Source: MB1-2 sp046566065 (GTDB lineage Bacteria > Actinomycetota > CADDZG01 > WHSQ01). Taken from it: a stretch of DNA of 35,793 nucleotides. Location of the stretch: contig JBKHXK010000025.1 in assembly GCA_046566065.1 (NCBI GenBank), positions 1 through 35,793 on the forward strand. Direction: 5' to 3'. This document shows, one piece after another, positions 13,678 to 21,118 of the stretch; the first letter of the stretch is position 1; every line of letters begins with the position of its first letter. The notes beneath the pieces were generated by a model, which was given only the letters and a program-made list of their open reading frames with translations, was not told where the DNA came from and did no database searches. Position numbers and translations under genes: made by a program.

Positions 13678-14553
13678 TTACGGAACGATCTTGGTGACCG
13701 GCAATTCGATGATGTCCTCGGCCCCCAGCCCCTTCAGCTTGGGGATGAGAACGTTGATCTGGTTCTTCGCCACGATGGTCTCAACGGCATAGAAGCCATC
13801 CTGTGTCAATGCAGACACCGTGGGGGCTCGCATCGCCGGAAGCAGGGCGACCACCCGGTCGAGGTTCTCCTTCTGCACGTTCAGCTTGACGAGGACCCGA
13901 CCGCGCGCATCGACGGCACCGCGCAGCAGCATCGTCAACTCCTCGATCGCCTGCCGCTTCTCCGGGACGGAATACGCCTGGGGGTTGGCGATCAGGTGCG
14001 TCCTCGATTCGAGGAGGACGTCGACGATCTCCATGCCGTTCCGCCGGAGGGTCGAGCCGGTCTCGGTGAGATCGACGATCGCGTCGACGATCTCGGGGAC
14101 CTTGGCCTCCGTGGCGCCGTACGAGAGGAAGATCCGCACGGGGATGCCGAGCTTCTCGAAGTACGCCTTGGTCAGGTTGGGAAGCTCCGTCGAGATCCGA
14201 GAGTCCGGCTTTATCTGCTGCGGCTCGGTGATGCCTGAGTCCCGTGGCACCGCAAGCACGACCTTCACCGGCCGGTCGGTCTGCTTCGAGTACTCCAGCG
14301 CGGTCACTTTCACGACGTTCGCGCCGGTCTCCGCGATCCAATCCTCGCCGGTGACCCCGATGTCGAAGTACCCGTCTTCCACGTAGGTGGGGATCTCCTG
14401 GGGACGGAGCACCGCGACCGAGTCGATCCGAGGGTCGTCGATGTTGCCCCGGTAGTCCCGGTCCGAACCGCGCGTGACCTTTAGATCCGCTGCTTCGAAG
14501 AGGTCGAAGGTCGCGCGTTCCAGCGACCCCTTCGGAACGACGAGCTTCAGCAC
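13678..14553 (-). CDS. hisG: ATP phosphoribosyltransferase, long form
   Basis: 291 aa, first and feedback-controlled step of histidine synthesis (ATP + PRPP). It opens LKLVVPKGSLERATFDLFEAADL, has DIGVTGEDWI and the PRPP loop DLTETGSTLRRNGM, and a C-terminal ~75-residue ACT-like regulatory domain (from about 215) that marks the hexameric long form, which needs no HisZ. GTG start 14553 overlaps the ribH TAG by one base. It ends the metK-to-hisG unit; hisE, often its neighbour in actinobacteria, is not here. Confidence 0.96.
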   Translation of the reverse strand: MLKLVVPKGSLERATFDLFEAADLKVTRGSDRDYRGNIDDPRIDSVAVLRPQEIPTYVEDGYFDIGVTGEDWIAETGANVVKVTALEYSKQTDRPVKVVLAVPRDSGITEPQQIKPDSRISTELPNLTKAYFEKLGIPVRIFLSYGATEAKVPEIVDAIVDLTETGSTLRRNGMEIVDVLLESRTHLIANPQAYSVPEKRQAIEELTMLLRGAVDARGRVLVKLNVQKENLDRVVALLPAMRAPTVSALTQDGFYAVETIVAKNQINVLIPKLKGLGAEDIIELPVTKIVP

Positions 14554-15038
14554 TAGAGCTGCTCTGAGGGCTTGGGCAAGGAGGCGAAGAGATTCGTCAT
14601 CTCGATCGCGGCGAGAGCCGCCTCGGCTCCTTTGTTGCCGAGCTTCCCCCCGGCGCGGGCCATGGCCTGCTCGGTGTCCTCGGTCGTCAATACGCCATTC
14701 GTGATCGGCAGCCCGGTCTCTAGAGCTACCGCGCCGATGCCGTTGCTCGCGTGACCCGCTACGTGATCGAAGTGCGCCGTCTCGCCGCGGATGACCGCAC
14801 CCAAGCAGACGATCGCATCTACCTCACCGGATCCGGCGATCCGTTTCGCGACCGACGGGATCTCGAAAGCTCCGGGAACCCACGCCACCATGATGTCGGA
14901 ATCGGCAACGGCGTGACGCTTCAAGCAATCGATGGCGCCATCGAGCAACTGCTTGCCGATCGTTTCATTGAACCGAGCCACGACGATCGCCACTCGCAGA
15001 TTGCGCCCATCGAAACTGCCTTCGTAGACCCTCGCCAT
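14553..15038 (-). CDS. ribH: 6,7-dimethyl-8-ribityllumazine synthase
   Basis: 161-aa enzyme condensing the pyrimidinedione with 3,4-dihydroxy-2-butanone 4-phosphate, penultimate step to riboflavin; usually a 60-mer or pentamer. Motifs: VARFNETIGKQLLDGA, WVPGAFEIPSVAK, CLGAVIRGETAHFDHVAG with catalytic His, GLPITNGVLTTE. Two starts are possible, GTG 15041 and ATG 15038. GGAGGA at 15050-15045 leaves 6 nt to the ATG and only 3 to the GTG, so I use ATG. That ATG overlaps the ribBA stop as TGATG. Confidence 0.96.
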   Translation of the reverse strand: MARVYEGSFDGRNLRVAIVVARFNETIGKQLLDGAIDCLKRHAVADSDIMVAWVPGAFEIPSVAKRIAGSGEVDAIVCLGAVIRGETAHFDHVAGHASNGIGAVALETGLPITNGVLTTEDTEQAMARAGGKLGNKGAEAALAAIEMTNLFASLPKPSEQL

Positions 15039-16273
15039 CACACTTCCTCCGTATCGTTCTCGCTGGTAGCCACGATCGTGTCGAGGATGTGGCCCAGCTT
15101 GTCCCTCTTGGTCTGCAGGTACCGCAGGTTCTCCGGATTGGGCTCCGACTGGATCGCCACGCGGTCGACGATCTCGAGCCCGTAACCCTCGAGACCGGCG
15201 CGCTTGGTCGGGTTGTTGGTCAGGAGTCTCATCGTCGTGACGCCGAGATCCACGAGGATCTGCGCTCCCACCCCGTAGTCACGGGTATCTGCACCGAAGC
15301 CCAGCTCCAGGTTGGCTTCGACCGTATCCAACCCGCCGTCCTGGAGCGCGTACGCCTCCAGCTTGTGGCGGAGTCCTATCCCCCGGCCCTCATGCCCCCG
15401 GATGTAGACGATGATCCCCTCGCCTTCCTCTTCGATCTTCCGCATCGCCTCGTTCAGCTGGATCCCACAGTCGCAACGGATGCTGCCGAGGACGTCTCCG
15501 GTGAAGCACTCCGAGTGCACCCGCACCAAGACGTTCTCTTTGCCTGCCGGCTCGCCCTTGACGAGGGCCATGTGGGTGCGCCCGTCGAAGGACTCGTAGG
15601 CCACGGCGGTGAAGGAGCCGAAAGCGGTCGGGATCCGCGCCTCGGTAGCGCGCGTCACGAGCTTCTCGCGCTGACGCCGATAGGCGATCAGGTCGGCGAT
15701 CGAGACGATGAGCAGCCCGTGCTCCTCCGCGAACCTCACCAGATCGTCCATCCGGGCCATCGTCCCGTCCTCGTTGACGACCTCGCAGAGGACTCCGGCG
15801 GGATAGAGCCCGGCTAGACGCGCGAGGTCTACAGAGGCCTCGGTGTGTCCGGCCCGGCGGAGCACACCACCTTCCACATACCGGAGCGGGAACACGTGAC
15901 CGGGCCGAGCTAGATCCCACGGCTTCGTCTCTGGATCCAGAAGCGCGTGCACGGTGGCAGCCCTGTCTGCAGCCGAGATGCCGGTCGTGGTGCCACGCCG
16001 CGCGTCCACACTCACGGTGAAGGCCGTACCCATCGATTCCGAGTTCTGAGAGATCATCAACGGGAGGTTCAATTCCTCGAGACGCCGTCCCTCCATCGGG
16101 ATGCAGATGATCCCCGAGCAGTACCGCACCATGAAGCTGATGTGGTCCGCGGTGAGCTTCTCGGCGGCAACGACGATGTCTCCTTCGTTCTCTCGTTCCT
16201 CGTCGTCGACCACGATCACCATGCGGCCCGCGCCGATGTCGCGGATCGCATCTTCAACCTTCGCCAGCGTCAC
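15038..16273 (-). CDS. ribBA: bifunctional DHBP synthase / GTP cyclohydrolase II
   Basis: 411 aa. The N-terminal RibB domain (~1-200) makes 3,4-dihydroxy-2-butanone 4-phosphate from ribulose 5-phosphate; it has VVDDEERENEGDIV and RAGHTEASVDLARLAG. The C-terminal RibA domain (~205-400) opens GTP to the pyrimidine; zinc ligands are in SECFTGDVLGSIRCDCG and catalytic residues in GHEGRGIGL and TNNPTKRAGL. Both active sites look complete. GTG 16273 has AGGAGG upstream and overlaps ribE by 20 bp. Ribulose 5-phosphate is also the product of the co-transcribed Rpe. Confidence 0.97.
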   Translation of the reverse strand: MTLAKVEDAIRDIGAGRMVIVVDDEERENEGDIVVAAEKLTADHISFMVRYCSGIICIPMEGRRLEELNLPLMISQNSESMGTAFTVSVDARRGTTTGISAADRAATVHALLDPETKPWDLARPGHVFPLRYVEGGVLRRAGHTEASVDLARLAGLYPAGVLCEVVNEDGTMARMDDLVRFAEEHGLLIVSIADLIAYRRQREKLVTRATEARIPTAFGSFTAVAYESFDGRTHMALVKGEPAGKENVLVRVHSECFTGDVLGSIRCDCGIQLNEAMRKIEEEGEGIIVYIRGHEGRGIGLRHKLEAYALQDGGLDTVEANLELGFGADTRDYGVGAQILVDLGVTTMRLLTNNPTKRAGLEGYGLEIVDRVAIQSEPNPENLRYLQTKRDKLGHILDTIVATSENDTEEV

Positions 16274-16862
16274 GTTCGCCTCCTAATAGCCGTTCGACGT
16301 ACTTCGCCACGACGTCAACCTCTACGTTCACCTTCACGCCGGGCTGAAGCCTTCCGAGCGTGGTTACCGACAATGTGTGGGGTATCAACGCGACCTGGAA
16401 CGAGGTTCGTCCCACGTCGACCACGGTCAGCGAAACCCCATCCAGGGTGACCGATCCCTTGCGGACCATGTATCTCAAGATGTCGTCGGGGGCCGAGAAC
16501 CACACCCTCGAAGCCCCGTCGTCATCCTCGATCCTGGTCACATGGGCCGTTCCATCGACGTGACCTTGAACGAGGTGCCCGCCCAGACGGTCCGCGAGGC
16601 GGGCGGGCAACTCCAGGTTAACCGTCAGTCCCTTCTCGAGCGACCCCAGCGTCGTGCGGGCCAGCGTCTCCTCCATGGCCTGGGTCGAGAACCTCCTGCG
16701 CCCGGTGTCGGTGGCCGTAAGGCACACGCCGTTCACCGCCACCGAATCGCCTTTCCTCAGCTCCTTCGATATCGAAGGAGCCTCGATCTCGAGCTCGAGG
16801 AGCCCCCTCCGCTGTTTGGCTCTCTTCACGGTGCCCGCTTCCACGACGATCCCAGTGAACAA
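16254..16862 (-). CDS. ribE: riboflavin synthase alpha subunit
   Basis: 202 aa with two lumazine-binding repeats (~1-97 and ~98-190). It dismutates two ribityllumazines to riboflavin. The MFTGIVVEAGTV start, GDSVAVNGVCLT in repeat 1, GHLVQGHVDGTA at the junction and GSVTLDGVSLTV in repeat 2 are diagnostic. The start is TTG 16862, directly abutting the ribD TAG (TAGTTG), with a purine-rich GAAGGGTGGGG upstream. Confidence 0.96.
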   Translation of the reverse strand: MFTGIVVEAGTVKRAKQRRGLLELEIEAPSISKELRKGDSVAVNGVCLTATDTGRRRFSTQAMEETLARTTLGSLEKGLTVNLELPARLADRLGGHLVQGHVDGTAHVTRIEDDDGASRVWFSAPDDILRYMVRKGSVTLDGVSLTVVDVGRTSFQVALIPHTLSVTTLGRLQPGVKVNVEVDVVAKYVERLLGGERDAGEG

Positions 16863-17954
16863 CTACCCCACCCTTCGCTCGTAAGTGGTCACGAGGTCGT
16901 CACCGAGCGCCTGCGAGCTCGTCAAGCGCCAACGGGTGGCGTCCGACATCGAGCTCGAGCCGAGGGGGCCGATAGAGGGGCCGCCTTCACCGATGACAAC
17001 GGCGCCGCGATGAACCTCGAGACGATCGACGAGGTCCAGAGCGAGCAGTCGAGTGGCCAGACGCGCCCCTCCCTCGCAGTACACCTCCACCATGCCTCTG
17101 CGGCCGAGCTCCCGCAGCAGGGCCGCGACATCGACGCCTCCTTCGGGGTCGGGAGAGGGAAGGACCAACACCTCGGCCCCGGCCTCTTTCCACGACAGCT
17201 GGTTCTCGTGCGGCACCCCGGGATGGGTCGCGACGATGACCTCGTCGTGACCCCGGAAGACCGCGGATCCGGGAGGCGTCCCGCCACTCCCATCGACCAC
17301 GACCGCGACGGGTTGGCGGGCGGCGGGAACGGCGCGCACGGTCAACTCGGGATCGTCCGCCACGATCGTCCCGCTTCCGACCATCACCGCATCTGCCTCC
17401 AGTCGGCGTCGGTGGACCAGCGTCCGGGCCTCGGCGCCGGTGATCCAGCGGGAGCTCCCGTCCGCAGCGCCCAGACGACCGTCGATGCTGAGGGCCAACT
17501 TCAAGGTCAGGAACGCACGGCCGGTCGTTCGGTGGTGCAGATAAGCCGCGTTGACCGAACGCGCCCGCCCTTCCAGCAGACCCGTTTCGACCACGAGGCC
17601 CGCATCCCTGAGCAGATCGAGCCCGCTGCCGCTGACCCTCTCATCGGGGTCGATGAGAGCGACCACCACGCGTGAGACCCCGGCCTCGACCAGAGCGGGG
17701 GCACACGGGGGCGTGTGACCCTTGTGATTGCAGGGCTCCAGGGTGACGAAGGCGGTAGCTCCTCGGGCGTCCCCGGCTGCCTCGAGCGCCACGGCCTCCG
17801 CATGCGGGCTACCAACACCGAGATGGGCGCCCTCGCCGATGACCCGGCCGTCTCTCACCAGCACCGCTCCGACCCTCGGGTTGGGCGAGGTGAAGGGGGC
17901 CGAGAGCGCGAGCTCGAGGGCCCGGTGCATGAATCGCTCCTCGCCTCCGCTCAC
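16863..17954 (-). CDS. ribD: bifunctional riboflavin deaminase/reductase
   Basis: 363 aa. The N-terminal zinc deaminase domain (~1-145) has HAEAVAL and TLEPCNHKGHTPPCAPAL, the HAE and PCxxC zinc site. The C-terminal NADPH-dependent reductase (~148-360) has LTLKLALSIDGRLGAADGSSRWITG and a CEGGARLATRLL stretch. It converts the GTP cyclohydrolase product to the ribitylamino pyrimidine. GTG 17954 has GGAGGAC upstream. It follows the GGDEF-type regulator by 31 bp with a small hairpin between; I see no FMN riboswitch there. Confidence 0.97.
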   Translation of the reverse strand: MSGGEERFMHRALELALSAPFTSPNPRVGAVLVRDGRVIGEGAHLGVGSPHAEAVALEAAGDARGATAFVTLEPCNHKGHTPPCAPALVEAGVSRVVVALIDPDERVSGSGLDLLRDAGLVVETGLLEGRARSVNAAYLHHRTTGRAFLTLKLALSIDGRLGAADGSSRWITGAEARTLVHRRRLEADAVMVGSGTIVADDPELTVRAVPAARQPVAVVVDGSGGTPPGSAVFRGHDEVIVATHPGVPHENQLSWKEAGAEVLVLPSPDPEGGVDVAALLRELGRRGMVEVYCEGGARLATRLLALDLVDRLEVHRGAVVIGEGGPSIGPLGSSSMSDATRWRLTSSQALGDDLVTTYERRVG

Positions 17955-17966
17955 GGGTCCTCCCGA

Positions 17967-17984
17967 CTTGACCGCCGGGTCAAG
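17967..17984 (-). repeat. intercistronic stem-loop upstream of ribD
   Basis: A perfect inverted repeat, CTTGACC/GGTCAAG with a 4-nt loop, lies directly after the response-regulator TAA and just before the ribD Shine-Dalgarno GGAGG. There is no T-run, so it is not a terminator; it could protect an mRNA end or affect ribD translation. Confidence 0.5.
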
Positions 17985-17985
17985 T

Positions 17986-18966
17986 TTACGACCCGGGTGG
18001 GAACGAGTGCTCGGGAGGCGCGTCCTGGCTCTCGGCAGTCCGGCGGTCGGTGGCGAACCCGGACCCTTCGTGGCGCTTGGCGAACTGTTTCATCTCGCTG
18101 GCGATCTCGGCCGCCTCCCAATGGCTCGTGATCTCCCGATGCGTGTTGGACGCGATCCCGATCGAGATCGTGGCCAGCCCGTAGCGATGTAGCTGCTTCT
18201 GGCGATCGACGACCTCGATGTACCCCTTGTCCGCATCGGCCTTGTCATACAGGGCCAGCACATCGCGGTCCCAGCACTCCACGAGGGCATTCGCGGCCTT
18301 CTCTGCCGTGTCGGCGTGCACGATCGCGACGAAATCGTCCCCTCCGATATGGCCCACGAACCCCTCATCGCCGAAGGACGCAACCGCGTCGGTGGCGCAG
18401 CGCGCCAGCAACTTGATCGCCTCATCGCCCTTGAGGAAGCCGTAATAGTCGTTGAACGCTTTGAAGTCGTCGATGTCGATGTACATGACCGCGAAAGGCT
18501 CCTTCGACTGGACCCTCCGCGTCACCTCCTCCTGGATCTGCACGTTGCCCGGGAGCTGGGTGAGCGGGTTGATCGCCCGCATCTCCTTCGATCGACGCAG
18601 GGCCGACTTGACCCGAGCCACCAGCTCGATCGGGTCGAACGGCTTGATCATGTAGTCGTCGGCGCCCGCGGTGAGCCCGACCACCTTGTCCGCCGAGAGC
18701 GACTTGGCGGTCAACATGATCACCGAGATGTTCCGGGTGCGCCCATCGGAACGAAGCCTCTGGCAGACCTCGAAGCCATCCACCTTGGGCATCATGACGT
18801 CGAGCAGGATGAGGTCGGGGTTCTGGTCGTAAGCAGCGTGGAGAGCCTGCTCCCCATCGAAGGCCGTGACCACATCGAAGCCCTCTAGGCGCAGGTTCAC
18901 CTCGACGAAGCGGACGATGTCCTCGTCGTCGTCCGCGACGAGGATCAGATCCGTCGGATCACTCAC
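17986..18966 (-). CDS. response regulator with GGDEF-type output domain (GGDDF variant)
   Basis: 326 aa. The receiver domain (~5-122) has the acid pocket Asp12-14, phospho-acceptor Asp56 (LLDVMMPKVDG), Thr86 and Lys108, so it should be phosphorylated. The GGDEF domain (~133-290) keeps the metal/substrate block YIDIDDFKAFNDYYG (162-176), but the signature reads GGDDF (208-212), with Asp for the usual Glu, and the RxxD inhibitory site is absent. It may be a weak cyclase making c-di-GMP, or a GTP- or c-di-GMP-responsive protein. GTG 18966 overlaps rpe by 8 bp. No kinase is adjacent; the nearest is the soluble kinase at 9826-10515. It sits oddly among metabolic genes. Confidence 0.92.
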   Translation of the reverse strand: MSDPTDLILVADDDEDIVRFVEVNLRLEGFDVVTAFDGEQALHAAYDQNPDLILLDVMMPKVDGFEVCQRLRSDGRTRNISVIMLTAKSLSADKVVGLTAGADDYMIKPFDPIELVARVKSALRRSKEMRAINPLTQLPGNVQIQEEVTRRVQSKEPFAVMYIDIDDFKAFNDYYGFLKGDEAIKLLARCATDAVASFGDEGFVGHIGGDDFVAIVHADTAEKAANALVECWDRDVLALYDKADADKGYIEVVDRQKQLHRYGLATISIGIASNTHREITSHWEAAEIASEMKQFAKRHEGSGFATDRRTAESQDAPPEHSFPPGS

Positions 18967-19657
18967 TTCTCATCCTCTCCAAAGCGTCCAGGCGCTCCCT
19001 CATCCTCTCGGCAGCAGCCAGTGGATCCTTGCCGTCGAAGACGGCGCTGCCGGCCACGAGGATCTCAGCCCCTGCTGCTACAGCCTCATCGACCGTTGTG
19101 AGGTTCACCCCACCGTCTACCTCTATATCGGCACTTTGACCGGTTCGGGTGAGTAGGTCCCGAGCGAGTTCGATCTTCGGAACCACCTCGTGCAGGAAGG
19201 CCTGGCCCCCGAAGCCGGGCCTGACGGTCATCATAAGTAAGACCTCCAGGTCGGCGACATAGGGTTCGGCCACATCCACGGGGATGTCGGGGTGGATCGC
19301 CAGCCCCGGCCCTACCCCGAGCTCCTTGAGGCGCGCGATCACCTCCCCCGGCTCTTCCGTCACCTCCGGGTGGAAGGAGATCCGGGTCGCCCCAGCTTCG
19401 GCGAACGTCGCCGCATAGGCGAGAGGGTCTTGGATCATGAGGTGGACGTGCAAGGGAAGGTCGCAGGAACGCCTGATCGCCTCGACGACCGAGGGCCCGA
19501 ACGTGATGTTCGGCACGTAGTGCCCGTCCATGACGTCGAGGTGGAACCAGTCGACGATGGGACCGACGAGGGCCACCTGCTCGCCCAGGCGCGCGAAGTC
19601 GGCGGTGAGGATCGAGGGCGACAGTTGGAGCTTCTTCACGGAGGCATCATGGCTCAT
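18959..19657 (-). CDS. rpe: ribulose-phosphate 3-epimerase
   Basis: 232-aa TIM-barrel enzyme interconverting ribulose 5-phosphate and xylulose 5-phosphate in the pentose phosphate pathway. SPSILTADFARLGEQV, the metal-binding HLDVMDGHYVPNITFG, VHLMIQDP, MTVRPGFGGQAF and the second aspartate in DGGVNL are all present. ATG 19657 overlaps the fmt stop as ATGA. It supplies or drains ribulose 5-phosphate, the RibB substrate, which may be why it shares the rib unit. Confidence 0.97.
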   Translation of the reverse strand: MSHDASVKKLQLSPSILTADFARLGEQVALVGPIVDWFHLDVMDGHYVPNITFGPSVVEAIRRSCDLPLHVHLMIQDPLAYAATFAEAGATRISFHPEVTEEPGEVIARLKELGVGPGLAIHPDIPVDVAEPYVADLEVLLMMTVRPGFGGQAFLHEVVPKIELARDLLTRTGQSADIEVDGGVNLTTVDEAVAAGAEILVAGSAVFDGKDPLAAAERMRERLDALERMRSE

Positions 19658-20574
19658 CCGAGTCGCGACCCGCCGGGCAACCTGAGGCCGCGGGCCAACT
19701 CCGCCCCAGACATGCGCCTCTTGCCTTCCATCTGCACCTCAATGAGCCCCAGCGCCCCGTCCCCCGTGCCCACGATGAGGTCCTCCGAGGACGAGAGTTC
19801 GCCGGGAGCTAGATCGAGGCCGGGCGAGGGAGCCACCTCCCAGACCTTCAGACGCTTGCCGGAGAGCTCCGTCCAAGCTCCGGGAGCGGGGTCGAGCCCT
19901 CGGACGTGGTTCGAGATCGTCTGCCGGTCGGAGGTCCAGTCGATGCGAGCCTCCTCGGTGGTGATCTTCGGCGCATAGCTGGCGAGGTCGCCGTCCTGGG
20001 GCTCAGGGCGCAGCTCTCCGGACGCGTAGAGGGGCAAGGTCTCGACCAGGAGCCGCGCTCCTTGATCGGCGAGGCGTTCGCCGAGCGACCCGGCCGTGTC
20101 GTTGGGGGTTATGCCGGTCCGCACCCGCCCGAGAACCGGACCTTCGTCCATCCCCTCTGTCAGGACCATGATCGAAACCCCGGTCTCGGTCCGGCCTTCG
20201 ATGATCGCTCGCTGAACGGGGGCCGCGCCCCGATAGAGCGGAAGCAGCGAGAAATGCACGTTCACGAACCCGAGGGGTGGGATCTCGAGCAAGGAGATGG
20301 GCAGGATCTTGCCGTACGCCACCACCACGGCCACGTCCGGGGCAAGCTCGCGTATCCGATCGTGAAAGGCGGGGTCACGTGCCTTGTCCGGCTGCAACAC
20401 GCCGATCCCCGCCTCCAGCGCGCGGATCTTGACGGGGGAAGGACGCATCTCCATGCCCCGGCCGGCGGGGCGATCGGGATTGGTCACGACTGCAGCCACC
20501 TCGAGATCGGAGGCGAGCAGGGCGTCCAGGCTCGGGACCGCCCAGGAGGGCGTACCGAAGAAGACCGTTCTCAG
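19654..20574 (-). CDS. fmt: methionyl-tRNA formyltransferase (CTG start)
   Basis: 306-aa enzyme adding the formyl group of 10-formyl-THF to Met-tRNAi. From the inferred start it reads (M)RTVFFGTPSWAVPSLDALL, the usual family N-terminus, then VVTNPDRPAGRG, catalytic NVHFSLLPLYRGAAPVQ with the Asn-His pair, and a C-terminal tRNA-binding domain (~205-306). The start is CTG 20574: in-frame stop TGA lies 7 codons upstream with no ATG, GTG or TTG between, and the first canonical codon (GTG 20499) would delete the conserved FFGTP core. The CTG overlaps the def stop as CTGA, the same geometry as the ATGA and GTGA joints elsewhere in this unit. Confidence 0.9.
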   Translation of the reverse strand: MRTVFFGTPSWAVPSLDALLASDLEVAAVVTNPDRPAGRGMEMRPSPVKIRALEAGIGVLQPDKARDPAFHDRIRELAPDVAVVVAYGKILPISLLEIPPLGFVNVHFSLLPLYRGAAPVQRAIIEGRTETGVSIMVLTEGMDEGPVLGRVRTGITPNDTAGSLGERLADQGARLLVETLPLYASGELRPEPQDGDLASYAPKITTEEARIDWTSDRQTISNHVRGLDPAPGAWTELSGKRLKVWEVAPSPGLDLAPGELSSSEDLIVGTGDGALGLIEVQMEGKRRMSGAELARGLRLPGGSRLG

Positions 20575-21104
20575 AGCGACCCTTCGGCAGGATCAGAGCG
20601 AGGCGGGTGGGAGATCCCGAAGGCCTCGTCGCGAAGCTTGGACAGAGCTTCTTTGCGATGAACCGGAGAGAGCCGGTCGATGAACAACACCCCATCGAGA
20701 TGGTCGATCTCGTGCTGACACACTCGGGCCAGAAGACCTTCTGCCTCGAGCTTCAGGGGCCGGCCCTCGAGATCCTGGCCGGTGACGACCACCTTCTCGG
20801 CTCGCTCCACCGGGTAGTAGAGCCCGGGCAGCGAGAGGCAGCCCTCCTCTTCCTCGACCGTCTCAGGGCTGCTCTCGACTATCACTGGATCGAAGATCGC
20901 CCCGTGCTCGTCTTCTACCTCCCAGACGAAGATCCGCTCGAGGACGCCCACCTGTGGAGCGGCGAGCCCCACCCCGGGTGCGTCGCGCATCGTCTCGAGC
21001 ATGTCTTCGACGAGGCGTCGGTGCAGCTCGGTGGGCCGACCCGTTTCCGGCGCGCGCTCTCGTAGCACCGGGTCACCGAACTTCCTGATCTCGAGGAGCG
21101 CCAC
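20571..21104 (-). CDS. def: peptide deformylase
   Basis: 177-aa metalloenzyme removing the N-formyl group from new proteins. The three motifs are present: GVGLAAPQ, EEGCLSLPG with the Cys ligand, and QHEIDHLDG with the two His ligands. GTG 21104, (M)ALLEIRKFGDPVLRERA, has AGGAGAAGG upstream in the 14-bp gap after priA; longer readings run into priA. Coupled by a 4-bp overlap to fmt, the enzyme that adds the formyl group it removes. Confidence 0.97.
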   Translation of the reverse strand: MALLEIRKFGDPVLRERAPETGRPTELHRRLVEDMLETMRDAPGVGLAAPQVGVLERIFVWEVEDEHGAIFDPVIVESSPETVEEEEGCLSLPGLYYPVERAEKVVVTGQDLEGRPLKLEAEGLLARVCQHEIDHLDGVLFIDRLSPVHRKEALSKLRDEAFGISHPPRSDPAEGSL

Positions 21105-21118
21105 AGTCTTTCCTTCTC

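Noticed and set aside
17955..17985. FMN riboswitch before ribD
   Set aside because: The gap is only 31 bp and holds a small stem-loop; no RFN-element sequences are present.
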